A stretch of DNA of 64,000 nt from contig CAYMKL010000019.1 of NCBI GenBank assembly GCA_964390805.1, positions 1 through 64,000 of the forward strand, read 5' to 3'. The position numbers were made by a program, and so were the translations under genes. The DNA is from CAYMKL01 sp964390805. Its GTDB lineage: Bacteria; Chloroflexota; Anaerolineae; VGOG01. Below are positions 1 to 7,811 of this stretch, piece after piece; position 1 is the first letter of the stretch, and each line of letters starts with the position of its first letter. The notes under the pieces are model-generated. The model saw nothing but the letters and a program-made list of their open reading frames with translations, had not been told where the DNA came from and made no database searches.

Positions 1-55
1 AGAATCGGAGGTATCTTAACTCAAAAGCGCCAATGACACAAATGCGGTTGTAGTA

Positions 56-1216
56 CTAAGAAGTGGTGATGTCAAATCGAATGTTGGCGGCTTCTAGCTC
101 GCGCATCAGCCTGTCGAACAGCGGGCCAGTGATGACCTGCTCCGGCGACAGCAGGCCCGTGGCCTTCAGGTCGCCGCGCGCGATCATGCGGGCCACGATT
201 GCCCCGGTGAAGGCCGTGGTACGGGCCATTGACGTAAAGCCCAGCCGCTCATCGTAGCGATCCACCATCTCAGTCTTGTACCTTTGCCTGCGTCCATCCT
301 TTTCCCCCACCACCTCCACGCGAAAGACGGTGATGTCCCTATCGCCCTCTTCCGGCCTGACGTGGGGATAGAGCAGCGCGTCGAGCAATCTCTTGGGCAC
401 GACGGGCACGCCATCCACCTCCACTGGCTCCTGGCTCAGCAAGCCCATCTCCTTGAGCACCGTCACCTTGGCCGCGTAGCCCGGCCAGCGAACGGTTTTC
501 TGCGTGCCAACTCGCAGGTTCTTTAGGACAGCCAATTCCAGCAGCCACGGCATGAAGCCCTCGTGCCAGGCCTCGCATTGGCCCACGCCAGGGAAGATCA
601 CGGTCTCGACGCCAGAGTAGCGAGCCACCGGCTTGAGTTGCCCATCCTCGACGACGAGGCCGTCGCTTTCGCGCAGCGGCAACTGCCGCCCGCCAAAGAC
701 GATCTTGTAGCCCAACGGCGGGGTTGGTTCTTCTGGAATGCCGCCACACTTGATGTGCAGTTGGTCCACGCGACCGAGCTTCTCGGCCAGGTGGCGAGCC
801 ATGATCTCGGTGAGGCCCGGCTCCACGCCGCAGGCCAGGATGACGAGATTCCCTGCGGCTTCCACCTCCTGCCTGAGTTCCGGCACCTGGCTGCTGTCGG
901 GACGGGTCAGATCCACGTGGGGGATGTTGGCCCGCGATGCCGCCCGGATAGCCAGCGGGCTGGCCGACCTGGGAAGAGCGCCGATGCTGACGTCGAAGCC
1001 GGCCATCAACTCGGCTGCCGCTGCCTGGTCGCGCAAGTCGAGTAGAATGGTAGATAGCTTCTCGCTCCCTTTCATTCCTGCCAGCTTTCTGGCGCAGGCG
1101 TCCAGTTGTTGTTGGTTCAGATCGCAAACCACGACTTGTGACACTTCGGGATCAGACATGGCGTTAAACGCCGCGCCTGGCCCCATGAGACCACTGCCCA
1201 AGACCAGAATCTTCAT
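56..1216 (-). CDS. Saccharopine dehydrogenase-family NAD(P) oxidoreductase
   Basis: A 386-residue protein that opens with a Rossmann nucleotide-binding motif (GSGLMGPGAA, residues about 7-16), followed by an acidic residue at the end of the second strand (VVCDLN). The overall pattern (GALPRSASPLAIRAA and ILACGVEPGLTEIMARHL in the middle) is that of the saccharopine dehydrogenase / lysine 6-dehydrogenase group, cytoplasmic enzymes that oxidise or reduce amino-acid-derived imines. The exact substrate cannot be read from sequence. A GGAGG ribosome site lies about 11 bases before the ATG. It is transcribed leftwards, separated by about 140 bases of repetitive DNA from the ArsA-like gene upstream, so co-transcription is possible but not shown. 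Confidence 0.8.
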   Translation of the reverse strand: MKILVLGSGLMGPGAAFNAMSDPEVSQVVVCDLNQQQLDACARKLAGMKGSEKLSTILLDLRDQAAAAELMAGFDVSIGALPRSASPLAIRAASRANIPHVDLTRPDSSQVPELRQEVEAAGNLVILACGVEPGLTEIMARHLAEKLGRVDQLHIKCGGIPEEPTPPLGYKIVFGGRQLPLRESDGLVVEDGQLKPVARYSGVETVIFPGVGQCEAWHEGFMPWLLELAVLKNLRVGTQKTVRWPGYAAKVTVLKEMGLLSQEPVEVDGVPVVPKRLLDALLYPHVRPEEGDRDITVFRVEVVGEKDGRRQRYKTEMVDRYDERLGFTSMARTTAFTGAIVARMIARGDLKATGLLSPEQVITGPLFDRLMRELEAANIRFDITTS

Positions 1217-1280
1217 CGGTAGAGTATGCCTCCGTGCGTAGAGGTTTTCTACGCCTCTCAGTTTCGCCTTTCGTTTGAAC

Positions 1281-1350
1281 CGCTGATCCCGCTGAAACCG
1301 CTGATCTCGCTGAAACCTCTGAGACCGCTGAAGTCCCTTTCAGCGTCTCA
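1281..1350. repeat. Imperfect tandem repeat (CCGCTGA-type)
   Basis: Repeated units close to CCGCTGAAACC / GCTGATCTC run through the gap between the two leftward genes. It looks like a simple intergenic minisatellite; no regulatory role is evident. Confidence 0.5.
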
Positions 1351-1355
1351 GCGAT

Positions 1356-2279
1356 TCAAGCAAACAACACCTTCCTCAACTCCCTCAGCCTCTCCACGCC
1401 CTTCACCTCGTGGGCGAAAAGGGGAAGGGTGATGATCTCCATCGTCTGTCCATATTCGTCGGCCAGCAGATTGATGTACGGGGTCTGCATTTCCTTTCTG
1501 ATATGGTGGAATTCGCAGTCGGGATTCTTGATGACGTTGTTGATGATCAGGTAGTGGATGGGGAGGCCGTATCTCTCGAATTCCCCCACCAGTCGCCTGG
1601 CCTGATACACGCCCAGGGCCTCGGGAATGGTGACCAGGATGAATTCTGTGTTGTTGGGATTCCTCATGAAGTCTGTCACCTCTTTGGCCAGGGCCTTCCA
1701 ACTGTCTATCAGCTCCAGAAAAGGGACCTTCTTCAGTTTGAAGGTATCGCGAACCTCGAAGTAGAACTTGGGCGCCATGCGGAGGTGCTTCAGGAACTTG
1801 TACGGCAGGTCCAGGAGGCGCAGGGTGTCCCCCGCCGGAGCCGTGTCCCAAACGATGAGGTCGTAGCGTCCATCCTTGACCCGCTCCAGGATGTAGTCTA
1901 GCATGAACTCCTCCTGGATGCCCGGCGCTATGGCGACGTAATCTATGACCTCATCGTACCCCATATCTATCAGGGAAGCAGCAGCCTCGTACACCTCCGG
2001 CCCGAATTTCTCCTTCCATCTCCTCATCACCTCGTCGGGGGATATCTCCAGCGCGTAGAGGTTTTCCATGCCTTTCACCGGCTTTTCCGTTGCCCCTACT
2101 TCCATCTCGAAAATGTCAGACAGGGAGGGGGTGAGGTCGCTGGAGATGATCAGCGTCCTCCTGCCGGTCGAGGCGTAGTGGAGGGCTGTGGTGGCAGAAC
2201 AGGTGGTCTTGCCCACTCCTCCTTTTCCTCCGAACATGAGGACGCGCTTGTTGGTGTGATCCAGTTCTGAAAGAGACAT
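1356..2279 (-). CDS. ArsA/Get3-family ATPase
   Basis: A 307-residue P-loop ATPase with the deviant Walker A motif GGKGGVGKTT at residues about 18-27, the family signature of the MinD/ArsA group, and ISSDLTPSLSDIF just after it. DTAPAGDTLRLLDLP near residue 142 matches the DTAPTGHTLRLL motif of ArsA and Get3. Single-domain bacterial ArsA-like proteins are soluble ATPases often of unknown cargo; arsenite transport needs partners (arsB, arsD) that are not nearby. No fused second ATPase half is present. The C-terminus is short (HEVKGVERLRELRKVLF), as usual for the family. The start ATG has only a distant GGAG upstream. Confidence 0.85.
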   Translation of the reverse strand: MSLSELDHTNKRVLMFGGKGGVGKTTCSATTALHYASTGRRTLIISSDLTPSLSDIFEMEVGATEKPVKGMENLYALEISPDEVMRRWKEKFGPEVYEAAASLIDMGYDEVIDYVAIAPGIQEEFMLDYILERVKDGRYDLIVWDTAPAGDTLRLLDLPYKFLKHLRMAPKFYFEVRDTFKLKKVPFLELIDSWKALAKEVTDFMRNPNNTEFILVTIPEALGVYQARRLVGEFERYGLPIHYLIINNVIKNPDCEFHHIRKEMQTPYINLLADEYGQTMEIITLPLFAHEVKGVERLRELRKVLFA

Positions 2280-2346
2280 CAGGCTTCGCTAACTCCTCTC
2301 TGGTGTGTCTGGTGTTGTCGCGGATACAAGACCGCTCTGAGGGGAT

Positions 2347-2369
2347 CCCTTCGACGGGCTCAGGACAAG
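2347..2369. repeat. Repeat family A copy 1 (CTTCGACGGGCTCAGGAC)
   Basis: Copy of a short dispersed sequence CCCTTCGAC-GGCTCAGGAC found about nine times in this window, here in an intergenic region beside a family B palindrome. Confidence 0.75.
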
Positions 2370-2388
2370 TGCCAAATCCCCGCTTGGG

Positions 2389-2410
2389 GCCTGGATCGCC
2401 AGATCCAGGC
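2389..2410. repeat. Repeat family B copy 1 (CTGGATCGCCAGATCCAG palindrome)
   Basis: Near-perfect palindrome GCCTGGATC-GCCA-GATCCAGGC followed by CGAGCAGAATTGG. The same core and flank recur at 3592-3617 and 39817-39838. Confidence 0.75.
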
Positions 2411-2555
2411 CGAGCAGAATTGGCACCTGGCTTCGGGCCTGATTTTACCATATATTGCCCCAAATCGCAATAATCCTGGCCGGTTCTTCCAGGATCCGTG
2501 GAGCAAAGGGCTCAAGACTGATCACTGATTACTGATCACTGGTAACTGGCAAGTT

Positions 2556-2584
2556 TTGCCCACTAGCCCAAAATGTGATACAAT
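2556..2584 (+). promoter_or_regulatory. Sigma-70-like promoter of fmt
   Basis: TTGCCC (2556-2561), a 17-base spacer and TACAAT (2579-2584). The predicted start of transcription is about 12 bases before the fmt ATG. Confidence 0.6.
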
Positions 2585-2602
2585 CACCTTGGGGGTAGAG
2601 TC

Positions 2603-3550
2603 ATGGAAAGACTAATCTTCATGGGCACACCGCATTTTGCAGTGCCCGTCTTGAAGGCATTGATCGGACGATACGAGATCGCGAGCGTGGTCACCCAGCC
2701 CGACCGGCGGGCGAAACGGGGCCGCAAGTTAGAGGCGTCACCGGTGAAGGTGGTGGCCCTGGCCCATGATCTCCCAGTGTTGCAGCCGCCCAGCCTGCGA
2801 CGCCCTGACGCCGCGGCCGAGCTTAGGGCCTTGGCGCCTGATGTGATCGTCGTGGTGGCTTATGGCCAGATACTGCGAGCCGAGGTACTGAACATCCCTC
2901 CCAGGGGCTGCATCAACGTCCACGCTTCGCTCCTGCCCAAGTACCGGGGAGCAGCCCCGGTCTCCGCTGCCATTCTGGCCGGTGAGGAGGAAACAGGGGT
3001 GACCATCATGCTGATGGATGAGGGGATGGACACCGGGCCTATCCTGTCCCAAGCCACCTGCCCCATATCCTCTCAGGATACGCGGGAGTCGCTGAGCGCG
3101 AGGCTAGCTCAGTTGGGGGCTGATCTGGTGGTGGACAATCTGCCCTGCTGGCTGGCGGGTGGGGTCGAGCCTCGGCCTCAGGATCACAGCCAAGCCACCT
3201 ACTGCCGCATCATCGCCAAGGAGGACGGCCTGATAGATTGGTGCCGGTCGGCTGTGGAGATCTGGCGGCGCAGCCGGGCTTACTACCCCTGGCCCAGCAC
3301 CTACACGTACTGGCGAGGCAAGCTGCTCAAGGTGCTCAGAGCCGAGGCGTTGCCCCACTGGTCGGGCAAGGAGGATCCGGGACGGGTGATGGCTCTGGAT
3401 GAGGGTCTGGCTGTTGCCACGGGGGAGGGAGCTTTGCTTCTGGGTGAAGTGCAGTTGGCGGGCAAGAGGGCCGTGAGTGCCCAAGACTTCGCCAGAGGGC
3501 AGAGGGGTTTTGTGGGTTCGGTGTTGGGTGGGGAGGCTAGCAGCAAATGA
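2603..3550 (+). CDS. fmt: Methionyl-tRNA formyltransferase
   Basis: A 315-residue cytoplasmic enzyme that formylates initiator Met-tRNA using 10-formyltetrahydrofolate. The N-terminus FMGTPHFAVPVLKALI is diagnostic, followed by VTQPDRRAKRGRK, the formyl-transfer loop with CINVHASLLPKYRGAAP (catalytic Asn/His region, residues about 107-123) and MDEGMDTGPIL (about 141-151). The C-terminal OB-like domain (from about residue 205) recognises tRNA. Length is normal for the family. A promoter lies directly upstream, and the TGA stop overlaps the ATG of the next gene (ATGA), so the glycosidase downstream is probably translationally coupled. Confidence 0.97.
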   Translation: MERLIFMGTPHFAVPVLKALIGRYEIASVVTQPDRRAKRGRKLEASPVKVVALAHDLPVLQPPSLRRPDAAAELRALAPDVIVVVAYGQILRAEVLNIPPRGCINVHASLLPKYRGAAPVSAAILAGEEETGVTIMLMDEGMDTGPILSQATCPISSQDTRESLSARLAQLGADLVVDNLPCWLAGGVEPRPQDHSQATYCRIIAKEDGLIDWCRSAVEIWRRSRAYYPWPSTYTYWRGKLLKVLRAEALPHWSGKEDPGRVMALDEGLAVATGEGALLLGEVQLAGKRAVSAQDFARGQRGFVGSVLGGEASSK

Positions 3551-4890
3551 AGAGGAGAATCTGGGCATTATCGGCGCTTATGGCTTCTGCTCCTGCTGGA
3601 TCGCCAGATCCAGCAGGCTGGCGGCGGCAGGCAACCGAAGGTTGCACGCAATCCGCCGCGAGCAATTACCTATTGAGATTAGCGACAGTGGTGATTCTGG
3701 CGGCGATGGTCACGATAGGTTGTGCTCTGGCCCTGGCCAGTCTAACGGTTGAAAGAAGTGAACCCCAAGTGAGCGGGGTCTTTGAGATCGAATCTCCTGG
3801 CTTCCCCTCCGCGCAGTACGAGCCCAGGGGCGAGAGCGAGCTCGTCGAGAAGGGGCCAGGCACGCAGACGGATAAGACCGCGAGGGGTAGCAGGCTTATC
3901 TTCCCTTGGGTGATCATAGGGGAAGCTGAGTTGATCGAAGAGGAGAAGACCTTTCTACCACTGTTCACCAAATCCGGAGGGTTCTGTGGCAATCGCGTCG
4001 TCAGGACTGGCGACAAGCTCACTTTCAATGGCCAGAAGATTCGGTTGATAGGTATGAACGTGGCCTATATCCTCGAAGAATGGTTCCCGGAGAGCGAGTG
4101 GGAGGAAATGCTCTCCTTCCTGTCTCGATCTGGGAACACCGTTCGCATCCCCGTTTTCCCTGAGCATGCGCGGGACCTCGATCGGGTGGAGCGGTTGATC
4201 CGCCTGGGTGGCAAGTACGGCCTGAAGTTCATTATCGTCCTCGAGGGTTACATGGCGGCAGACTATCCCACCAAGAGCGAAGCCTGGTTTCATTCGGGAT
4301 ACAGGGACGAATACATGGATCACCTGAAAAGCGTGGTCACCAGGCTCAGGAACTACCCTGAGGTGGCCTTGTGGCAGTTGATGGGGGAGCCCAGTTGTGC
4401 TCCTGAGGGAGGGACGCGGTCTTGCTACAACTCGCTGGTCGAGTGGGCCAGGGTAGCTTCTGAGGAGATAAAGGAGCTAGATCCCTGCCGGCCCGTGGCT
4501 GTGGGGATGATCTCCGTCGGGGGGTATCAGCCTCATGAGGAAGTGGCCTGGCGCAAGATGCACACTTTCCCCTCGATTGACGCCGTGACCGTCCACATCT
4601 GGACCAACGTCTGGTACGAGCGGGAGTTGAGGATCGCTGACGAGCTGAACCTGCCCGTTCTCTACACCGAGGTCTACCATCGGGCGTACAAAAAGAATGG
4701 TCGCCTCCTGCACGAAGGAATCCTGGAGGAAAGGGTGCCCATTATCGAGGACTTCATGCAGCGATCCTTCGAGGCGGGAGTGGACGGCATCATCCTCTGG
4801 CAGTACATCCACCAGGGCTATTGCGGGGAGCTGGATTACGATCAGAGTGACCCCGTTTGGAAGGTGCTTCAGGCTTTTTCAGGCGAGTAA
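3547..4890 (+). CDS. Secreted GH5-like glycoside hydrolase (mannanase/cellulase type)
   Basis: A 447-residue predicted extracytoplasmic protein. After a hydrophobic segment (TVVILAAMVTIGCALALAS, about residues 48-66) the body follows the GH5 (beta/alpha)8 layout: NGQKIRLIGMNVAYILE near residue 160, LMGEPSC near 280 where the acid/base Glu is expected, and a nucleophile Glu in VLYTEVYHRAY near 370. The usual NEP motif reads GEP, an unusual change beside the acid/base residue. The start overlaps the fmt stop as ATGA. Residues about 13-41 are encoded by a dispersed family B repeat lying between the start codon and the hydrophobic segment, so the true start could instead be a TTG or ATG after the repeat. 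Substrate not known. Confidence 0.75.
   Translation: MKRRIWALSALMASAPAGSPDPAGWRRQATEGCTQSAASNYLLRLATVVILAAMVTIGCALALASLTVERSEPQVSGVFEIESPGFPSAQYEPRGESELVEKGPGTQTDKTARGSRLIFPWVIIGEAELIEEEKTFLPLFTKSGGFCGNRVVRTGDKLTFNGQKIRLIGMNVAYILEEWFPESEWEEMLSFLSRSGNTVRIPVFPEHARDLDRVERLIRLGGKYGLKFIIVLEGYMAADYPTKSEAWFHSGYRDEYMDHLKSVVTRLRNYPEVALWQLMGEPSCAPEGGTRSCYNSLVEWARVASEEIKELDPCRPVAVGMISVGGYQPHEEVAWRKMHTFPSIDAVTVHIWTNVWYERELRIADELNLPVLYTEVYHRAYKKNGRLLHEGILEERVPIIEDFMQRSFEAGVDGIILWQYIHQGYCGELDYDQSDPVWKVLQAFSGE
3592..3654. repeat. Repeat family B copy 2, inside the GH5 reading frame
   Basis: Palindromic core CCTGCTGGATC-GC-CAGATCCAGCAGG (3592-3617) plus an arm GGCAACCGAAGGTTGCACG shared with the copy at 39.8 kb. 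It is read through by the glycosidase gene near its N-terminus. Confidence 0.75.
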
Positions 4891-4945
4891 CGAGGTAACA
4901 GGCAGTAAGGCAATGAGTAATGAGGTAATGGGTAACGAAGCAACA
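4889..4945. repeat. Simple repeat (GGTAATGAGTAA type) before amidase
   Basis: Runs of CGAGGTAACAGGCAGTAAGGC and AATGAGGTAATGGGTAACG-like units fill the short gap between the glycosidase stop and the amidase start. A similar tract follows glnA (35288-35325). Confidence 0.55.
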
Positions 4946-6370
4946 ATGATTTGCGCCCTCACTCTGGAGGAGCTCAGCCCCCTGCTGCGGCACAGGCGGG
5001 TTTCGCCCGTCGAAGTGGCACGGGCGTATCTGGAGCGCATTGATGCCCTGGATGAGGCCCTCAATGCCTACATCACCGTGACCGGTGACCAGGCGCTGGC
5101 CGCTGCCCGTCGTTGCGAAGAGGAGATTCTGCGGGGCGACTACCGGGGGCCGCTGCATGGCGTCCCTGTGGCTCTCAAGGACCTGTACGACACGGCCGGG
5201 GTGCGCACCACGGCGGCCTCGAAGATCTACGCCCAGCGCGTGCCCGCCGAGGATGCCGCCAGCGTGGCCCGGCTGCGCGCTGCTGGCGCTGTCATCATCG
5301 GCAAGACCAACTTGCACGAGTTCGCCTACGGTGTGACCACGGATAGCTCGTTCTTTGGGCCGACGCGCAATCCGTGGGATGTGGAACGAGTGGCCGGGGG
5401 CTCTAGCGGCGGCTCTGGGGCCGCCGTCGCCGCCGGCCTCTGTGCGGCGGCCACCGGCTCGGACACTGGTGGTTCCATCCGCATCCCTGCCGCTCTCTGC
5501 GGCATTGTCGGACTCAAGCCCACCTATGGCCGCATCAGTTGCCACGGCCTGCTGCCCCTCTCCTGGACGCTGGATCATCCCGGCCCGATGACCTGCTCTG
5601 TGTACGGCGCGGCGGTCATGCTGGCGGCCATGGCCGGCTACGATCCTCGCGACCCCGCCTCAGCCGACGTGCCCGTTCCCAGTTACACCGCTGGCCTGCG
5701 CGACGGCGTGGCGAGCCCTGCCCTGAGCTTGTCGAAGGGCCTACTCATCGGCCTGGATTCCCAGTGGGCGCTCTCCGGGATTCACGAAGAGGTACGTGCT
5801 GCTTTTCAGGAGGCCCTGATGGTGCTCGAGGGTCTGGGGGCTGAGATCGTGGAGGTATCCGTCCCCCAGATCGAAGAGGGCATGCAGGCCGCCCTGACTA
5901 TCCTGATGGCCGAGGCAACCGGCATCCACGAGGAGTTTCTCCGCACTCGTCCCGACGACTACCAGCCCGACGTTCACGCTCGGCTGGAGAAGGGCTTCCC
6001 CATCAGTGGCAGCGATTACGGGCGCGCCCGGCGCACTGGCGAGCTACTGCGCCGCGACTTCATCGTCTTGTTCCAGAAAGTGGATCTCTTGGCCACACCG
6101 ATGTGCGGCATACCGGCGCCAAGGCTTGGGCAGCGGGAGGTGACCATCGGCGGAGAGATTGTTTCTGTGATGGCCCCCCTCACGCGCTACACGCGGGTCT
6201 TCAATCTGGCGGGGCTGCCGGCCATCTCCGTGCCCTGCGGCTTCTCATCCAAGGGGCTGCCCATTGGCCTGCAACTGGTGGGTCGAGTCTGGAACGAGGC
6301 CACGCTGCTGCGCGCAGCCTACGCCTACGAGGCGGCGACAGAGTGGACACAGCGCCGCCCGTCGCTATAG
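4946..6370 (+). CDS. Amidase signature family enzyme (GatA-like)
   Basis: A 474-residue amidase-signature hydrolase. The catalytic triad is visible: Lys78 in VALKDLYD, the cis-Ser in GGSSGGSGAAVAAG (about residue 153) and the nucleophile Ser in GSDTGGSIRIP (about residue 177). These enzymes hydrolyse amides such as aliphatic amides, aryl acylamides or Gln in Glu-tRNA(Gln) amidotransferase; no gatB or gatC is adjacent, so a free-standing amidase is more likely. The frame is open further upstream, but the start MICALTLEEL is chosen because family homology begins there and the upstream codons lie inside the glycosidase gene and a simple repeat. Residues about 258-265 (ALSLSKG) are encoded by a family A repeat. 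Confidence 0.85.
   Translation: MICALTLEELSPLLRHRRVSPVEVARAYLERIDALDEALNAYITVTGDQALAAARRCEEEILRGDYRGPLHGVPVALKDLYDTAGVRTTAASKIYAQRVPAEDAASVARLRAAGAVIIGKTNLHEFAYGVTTDSSFFGPTRNPWDVERVAGGSSGGSGAAVAAGLCAAATGSDTGGSIRIPAALCGIVGLKPTYGRISCHGLLPLSWTLDHPGPMTCSVYGAAVMLAAMAGYDPRDPASADVPVPSYTAGLRDGVASPALSLSKGLLIGLDSQWALSGIHEEVRAAFQEALMVLEGLGAEIVEVSVPQIEEGMQAALTILMAEATGIHEEFLRTRPDDYQPDVHARLEKGFPISGSDYGRARRTGELLRRDFIVLFQKVDLLATPMCGIPAPRLGQREVTIGGEIVSVMAPLTRYTRVFNLAGLPAISVPCGFSSKGLPIGLQLVGRVWNEATLLRAAYAYEAATEWTQRRPSL
5717..5739. repeat. Repeat family A copy 2, inside the amidase
   Basis: Reverse-oriented CCCTGAGCTTGTCGAAGGG read in frame as ALSLSKG in a loop of the amidase. Confidence 0.75.
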
Positions 6371-6422
6371 CAATTCGGACTACTTTCTTACCAATTCATC
6401 AGAAACTTCGGACATCCTTAGG

Positions 6423-6431
6423 TGTTATAAT
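6423..6431 (+). promoter_or_regulatory. Extended -10 promoter element
   Basis: TGT-TATAAT (6423-6431) is a consensus extended -10 element; no good -35 hexamer lies at normal spacing. What it drives is not clear. Confidence 0.4.
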
Positions 6432-6575
6432 ATACGTACGAAAGAGTGGAGGCAAGGCACATTTCGTTGCTTTGTGACCTAATGCAAAGCCATGCGCAGA
6501 GATTTGACAATCCCCGCAGAGCGATTCTTGATCCGTTGATACTGAGATAGCCTGGAACATGTGGCTTTTCTTCGT

Positions 6576-6604
6576 TTGACAAGTACTTCTATTTGTGCTA
6601 CAAT
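6576..6604 (+). promoter_or_regulatory. Main promoter of the glycerol operon
   Basis: Perfect TTGACA (6576-6581), exactly 17 bases of spacer, then TACAAT (6599-6604). This is the strongest promoter match upstream of glpF and predicts a start near 6611. Confidence 0.75.
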
Positions 6605-6978
6605 AGTGCCGTAGTTTCTTCAACCGCCTCAAGTTTGATTCAATCAGGAGACAAGGACGTGCTTATCCTCATTGTTCGTTGTCCCGATTTGCTGGCTTCC
6701 CCTTTCAACTCAAAGAGTGTAGTCATTTGACACCAAGATGGAGCCTTTGCTGGCCCTGCCTTGGTGTTTTTTGTTGGCAACTGCTGGCCCTGCTCGATAG
6801 TATCCACAAGAGGCCGGGCCACCATAGGGGTCAGCAGTGATGGTCCCCGTCGGCATGCCGATGGTGGCGGAAAATGCGAAAGGAGGTGATGGCCACAAAC
6901 AGGTGAGCAGGATCGAGTGGGCGTTCGCAAGTAGTTCGCCTAAACACATTAGAGCTATTCTGAAAGGAGAGAACAAAA

Positions 6979-7701
6979 ATGGGTGAGTTCATAGGTGAGG
7001 TCTTCGGGACCTTTATCCTGATTCTGCTGGGTGATGGCGTGGTGGCCAACCTTGTCACGGCCCCCCGCCTGGCTCCAGAGGGCTACGACTGGAACACGAT
7101 AACCATTGGGTGGGCCTTCGCGGTGGTGGTCGCCGTGTACATTACCGCTGGTGTCTCCGGCGCGCACATCAACCCGGCGGTTACCATAGCCTTGGCCGTG
7201 AAGCGCGGCTTCTCCTGGGCCAAGGTCGTTCCCTACATCGTTGCGCAGATGATCGGCGCTTTCCTGGGCGCGCTGGGGGTGTACCTGTGCTACCAGGGCG
7301 CTCTGGTGGCGGCCGGCATGCCCAACGTCTGGTGCACCGGACCAGGCGCCAATATCTCGCTGCTTACTGCCTTCATCTGCGAGGTGTTCGGCACGGCTGT
7401 GCTGCTGTGGGGCGTCCTGGCCAGTGGCGACGCGAAGAACCTGGCCCCCGGGGCCAACCTCGGTGGGCTCTTCGTGGGCTTCACTGTTCTGGCGGTCGGC
7501 CTGAGCTTGGGCGGCCCCAGCGGCTACGCTATCAACCCTGCCCGTGACCTCGGCCCCCGCGTCTTCGGTCTCTTGGTAGGTACCACGGGTCTCTTTAGTG
7601 GCCTCTACTGGCTGGTGGCGCCTATCATTGGGCCTATCGTCGGCGGCGTCATAGGCGTCTATACCTACGACTTCTTCGTTACCCCCTACTTGTCAGACTA
7701 G
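6979..7701 (+). CDS. glpF: Glycerol uptake facilitator (MIP channel)
   Basis: A 240-residue inner-membrane channel of the major intrinsic protein family that lets glycerol diffuse into the cell. Both NPA boxes are present: HINPAVTIALA (about residue 66) and AINPARDLGPR (about residue 187); the Asp after the second NPAR is typical of aquaglyceroporins rather than water-only aquaporins. Six hydrophobic segments and the MGEFIGEVFGTFILILLGDG N-terminus fit. AGGAGA-type ribosome site precedes the ATG. First gene of an 11-kb rightward operon continuing with dhaK, dhaL and glpK, which supports glycerol as substrate. Confidence 0.95.
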   Translation: MGEFIGEVFGTFILILLGDGVVANLVTAPRLAPEGYDWNTITIGWAFAVVVAVYITAGVSGAHINPAVTIALAVKRGFSWAKVVPYIVAQMIGAFLGALGVYLCYQGALVAAGMPNVWCTGPGANISLLTAFICEVFGTAVLLWGVLASGDAKNLAPGANLGGLFVGFTVLAVGLSLGGPSGYAINPARDLGPRVFGLLVGTTGLFSGLYWLVAPIIGPIVGGVIGVYTYDFFVTPYLSD

Positions 7702-7811
7702 GCAACTGGGTAGCAAGCCAATAATTGATTGTCCAACGGGAGGGGAGCGAGGGGTAGCCCTCTCCTCCCCTCCCACTTTGCCTTTAGAAGCGAAAGGAGA
7801 CAAGATTTACT

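Larger units (their letters stand above)
2280..2602. other. Divergent intergenic region with repeats and fmt promoter
   Basis: This gap between the leftward ArsA-like gene and rightward fmt contains two dispersed palindromic repeats back to back (2347-2369 and 2389-2410), a simple repeat of the GATCACTGATTACTGATCACT type (about 2515-2545), and a sigma-70-like promoter just before fmt. No gene is seen in it. Confidence 0.7.
6371..6978. other. Intergenic region and long leader of the glycerol operon
   Basis: About 600 bases without a credible gene. It contains an extended -10 element, a consensus promoter, a direct repeat of TGCTGGCCCTGC (near 6746 and 6781), and a potentially structured segment at 6818-6868 close to glpF. 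The leader from the main promoter to the glpF ATG is about 370 bases, long enough for post-initiation control. Confidence 0.65.

Noticed and set aside
339..1127. 262-codon frame overlapping the saccharopine dehydrogenase-like gene
   Set aside because: Arg/Gly-rich translation typical of a shifted frame; no motif.
1356..2279. Calling the ArsA-like ATPase an arsenite pump subunit
   Set aside because: No arsB, arsD or arsR nearby, and single-domain ArsA homologues often have other roles.
4790..5578. 262-codon minus-strand frame over the amidase
   Set aside because: Shadow of the amidase gene with low-complexity composition.
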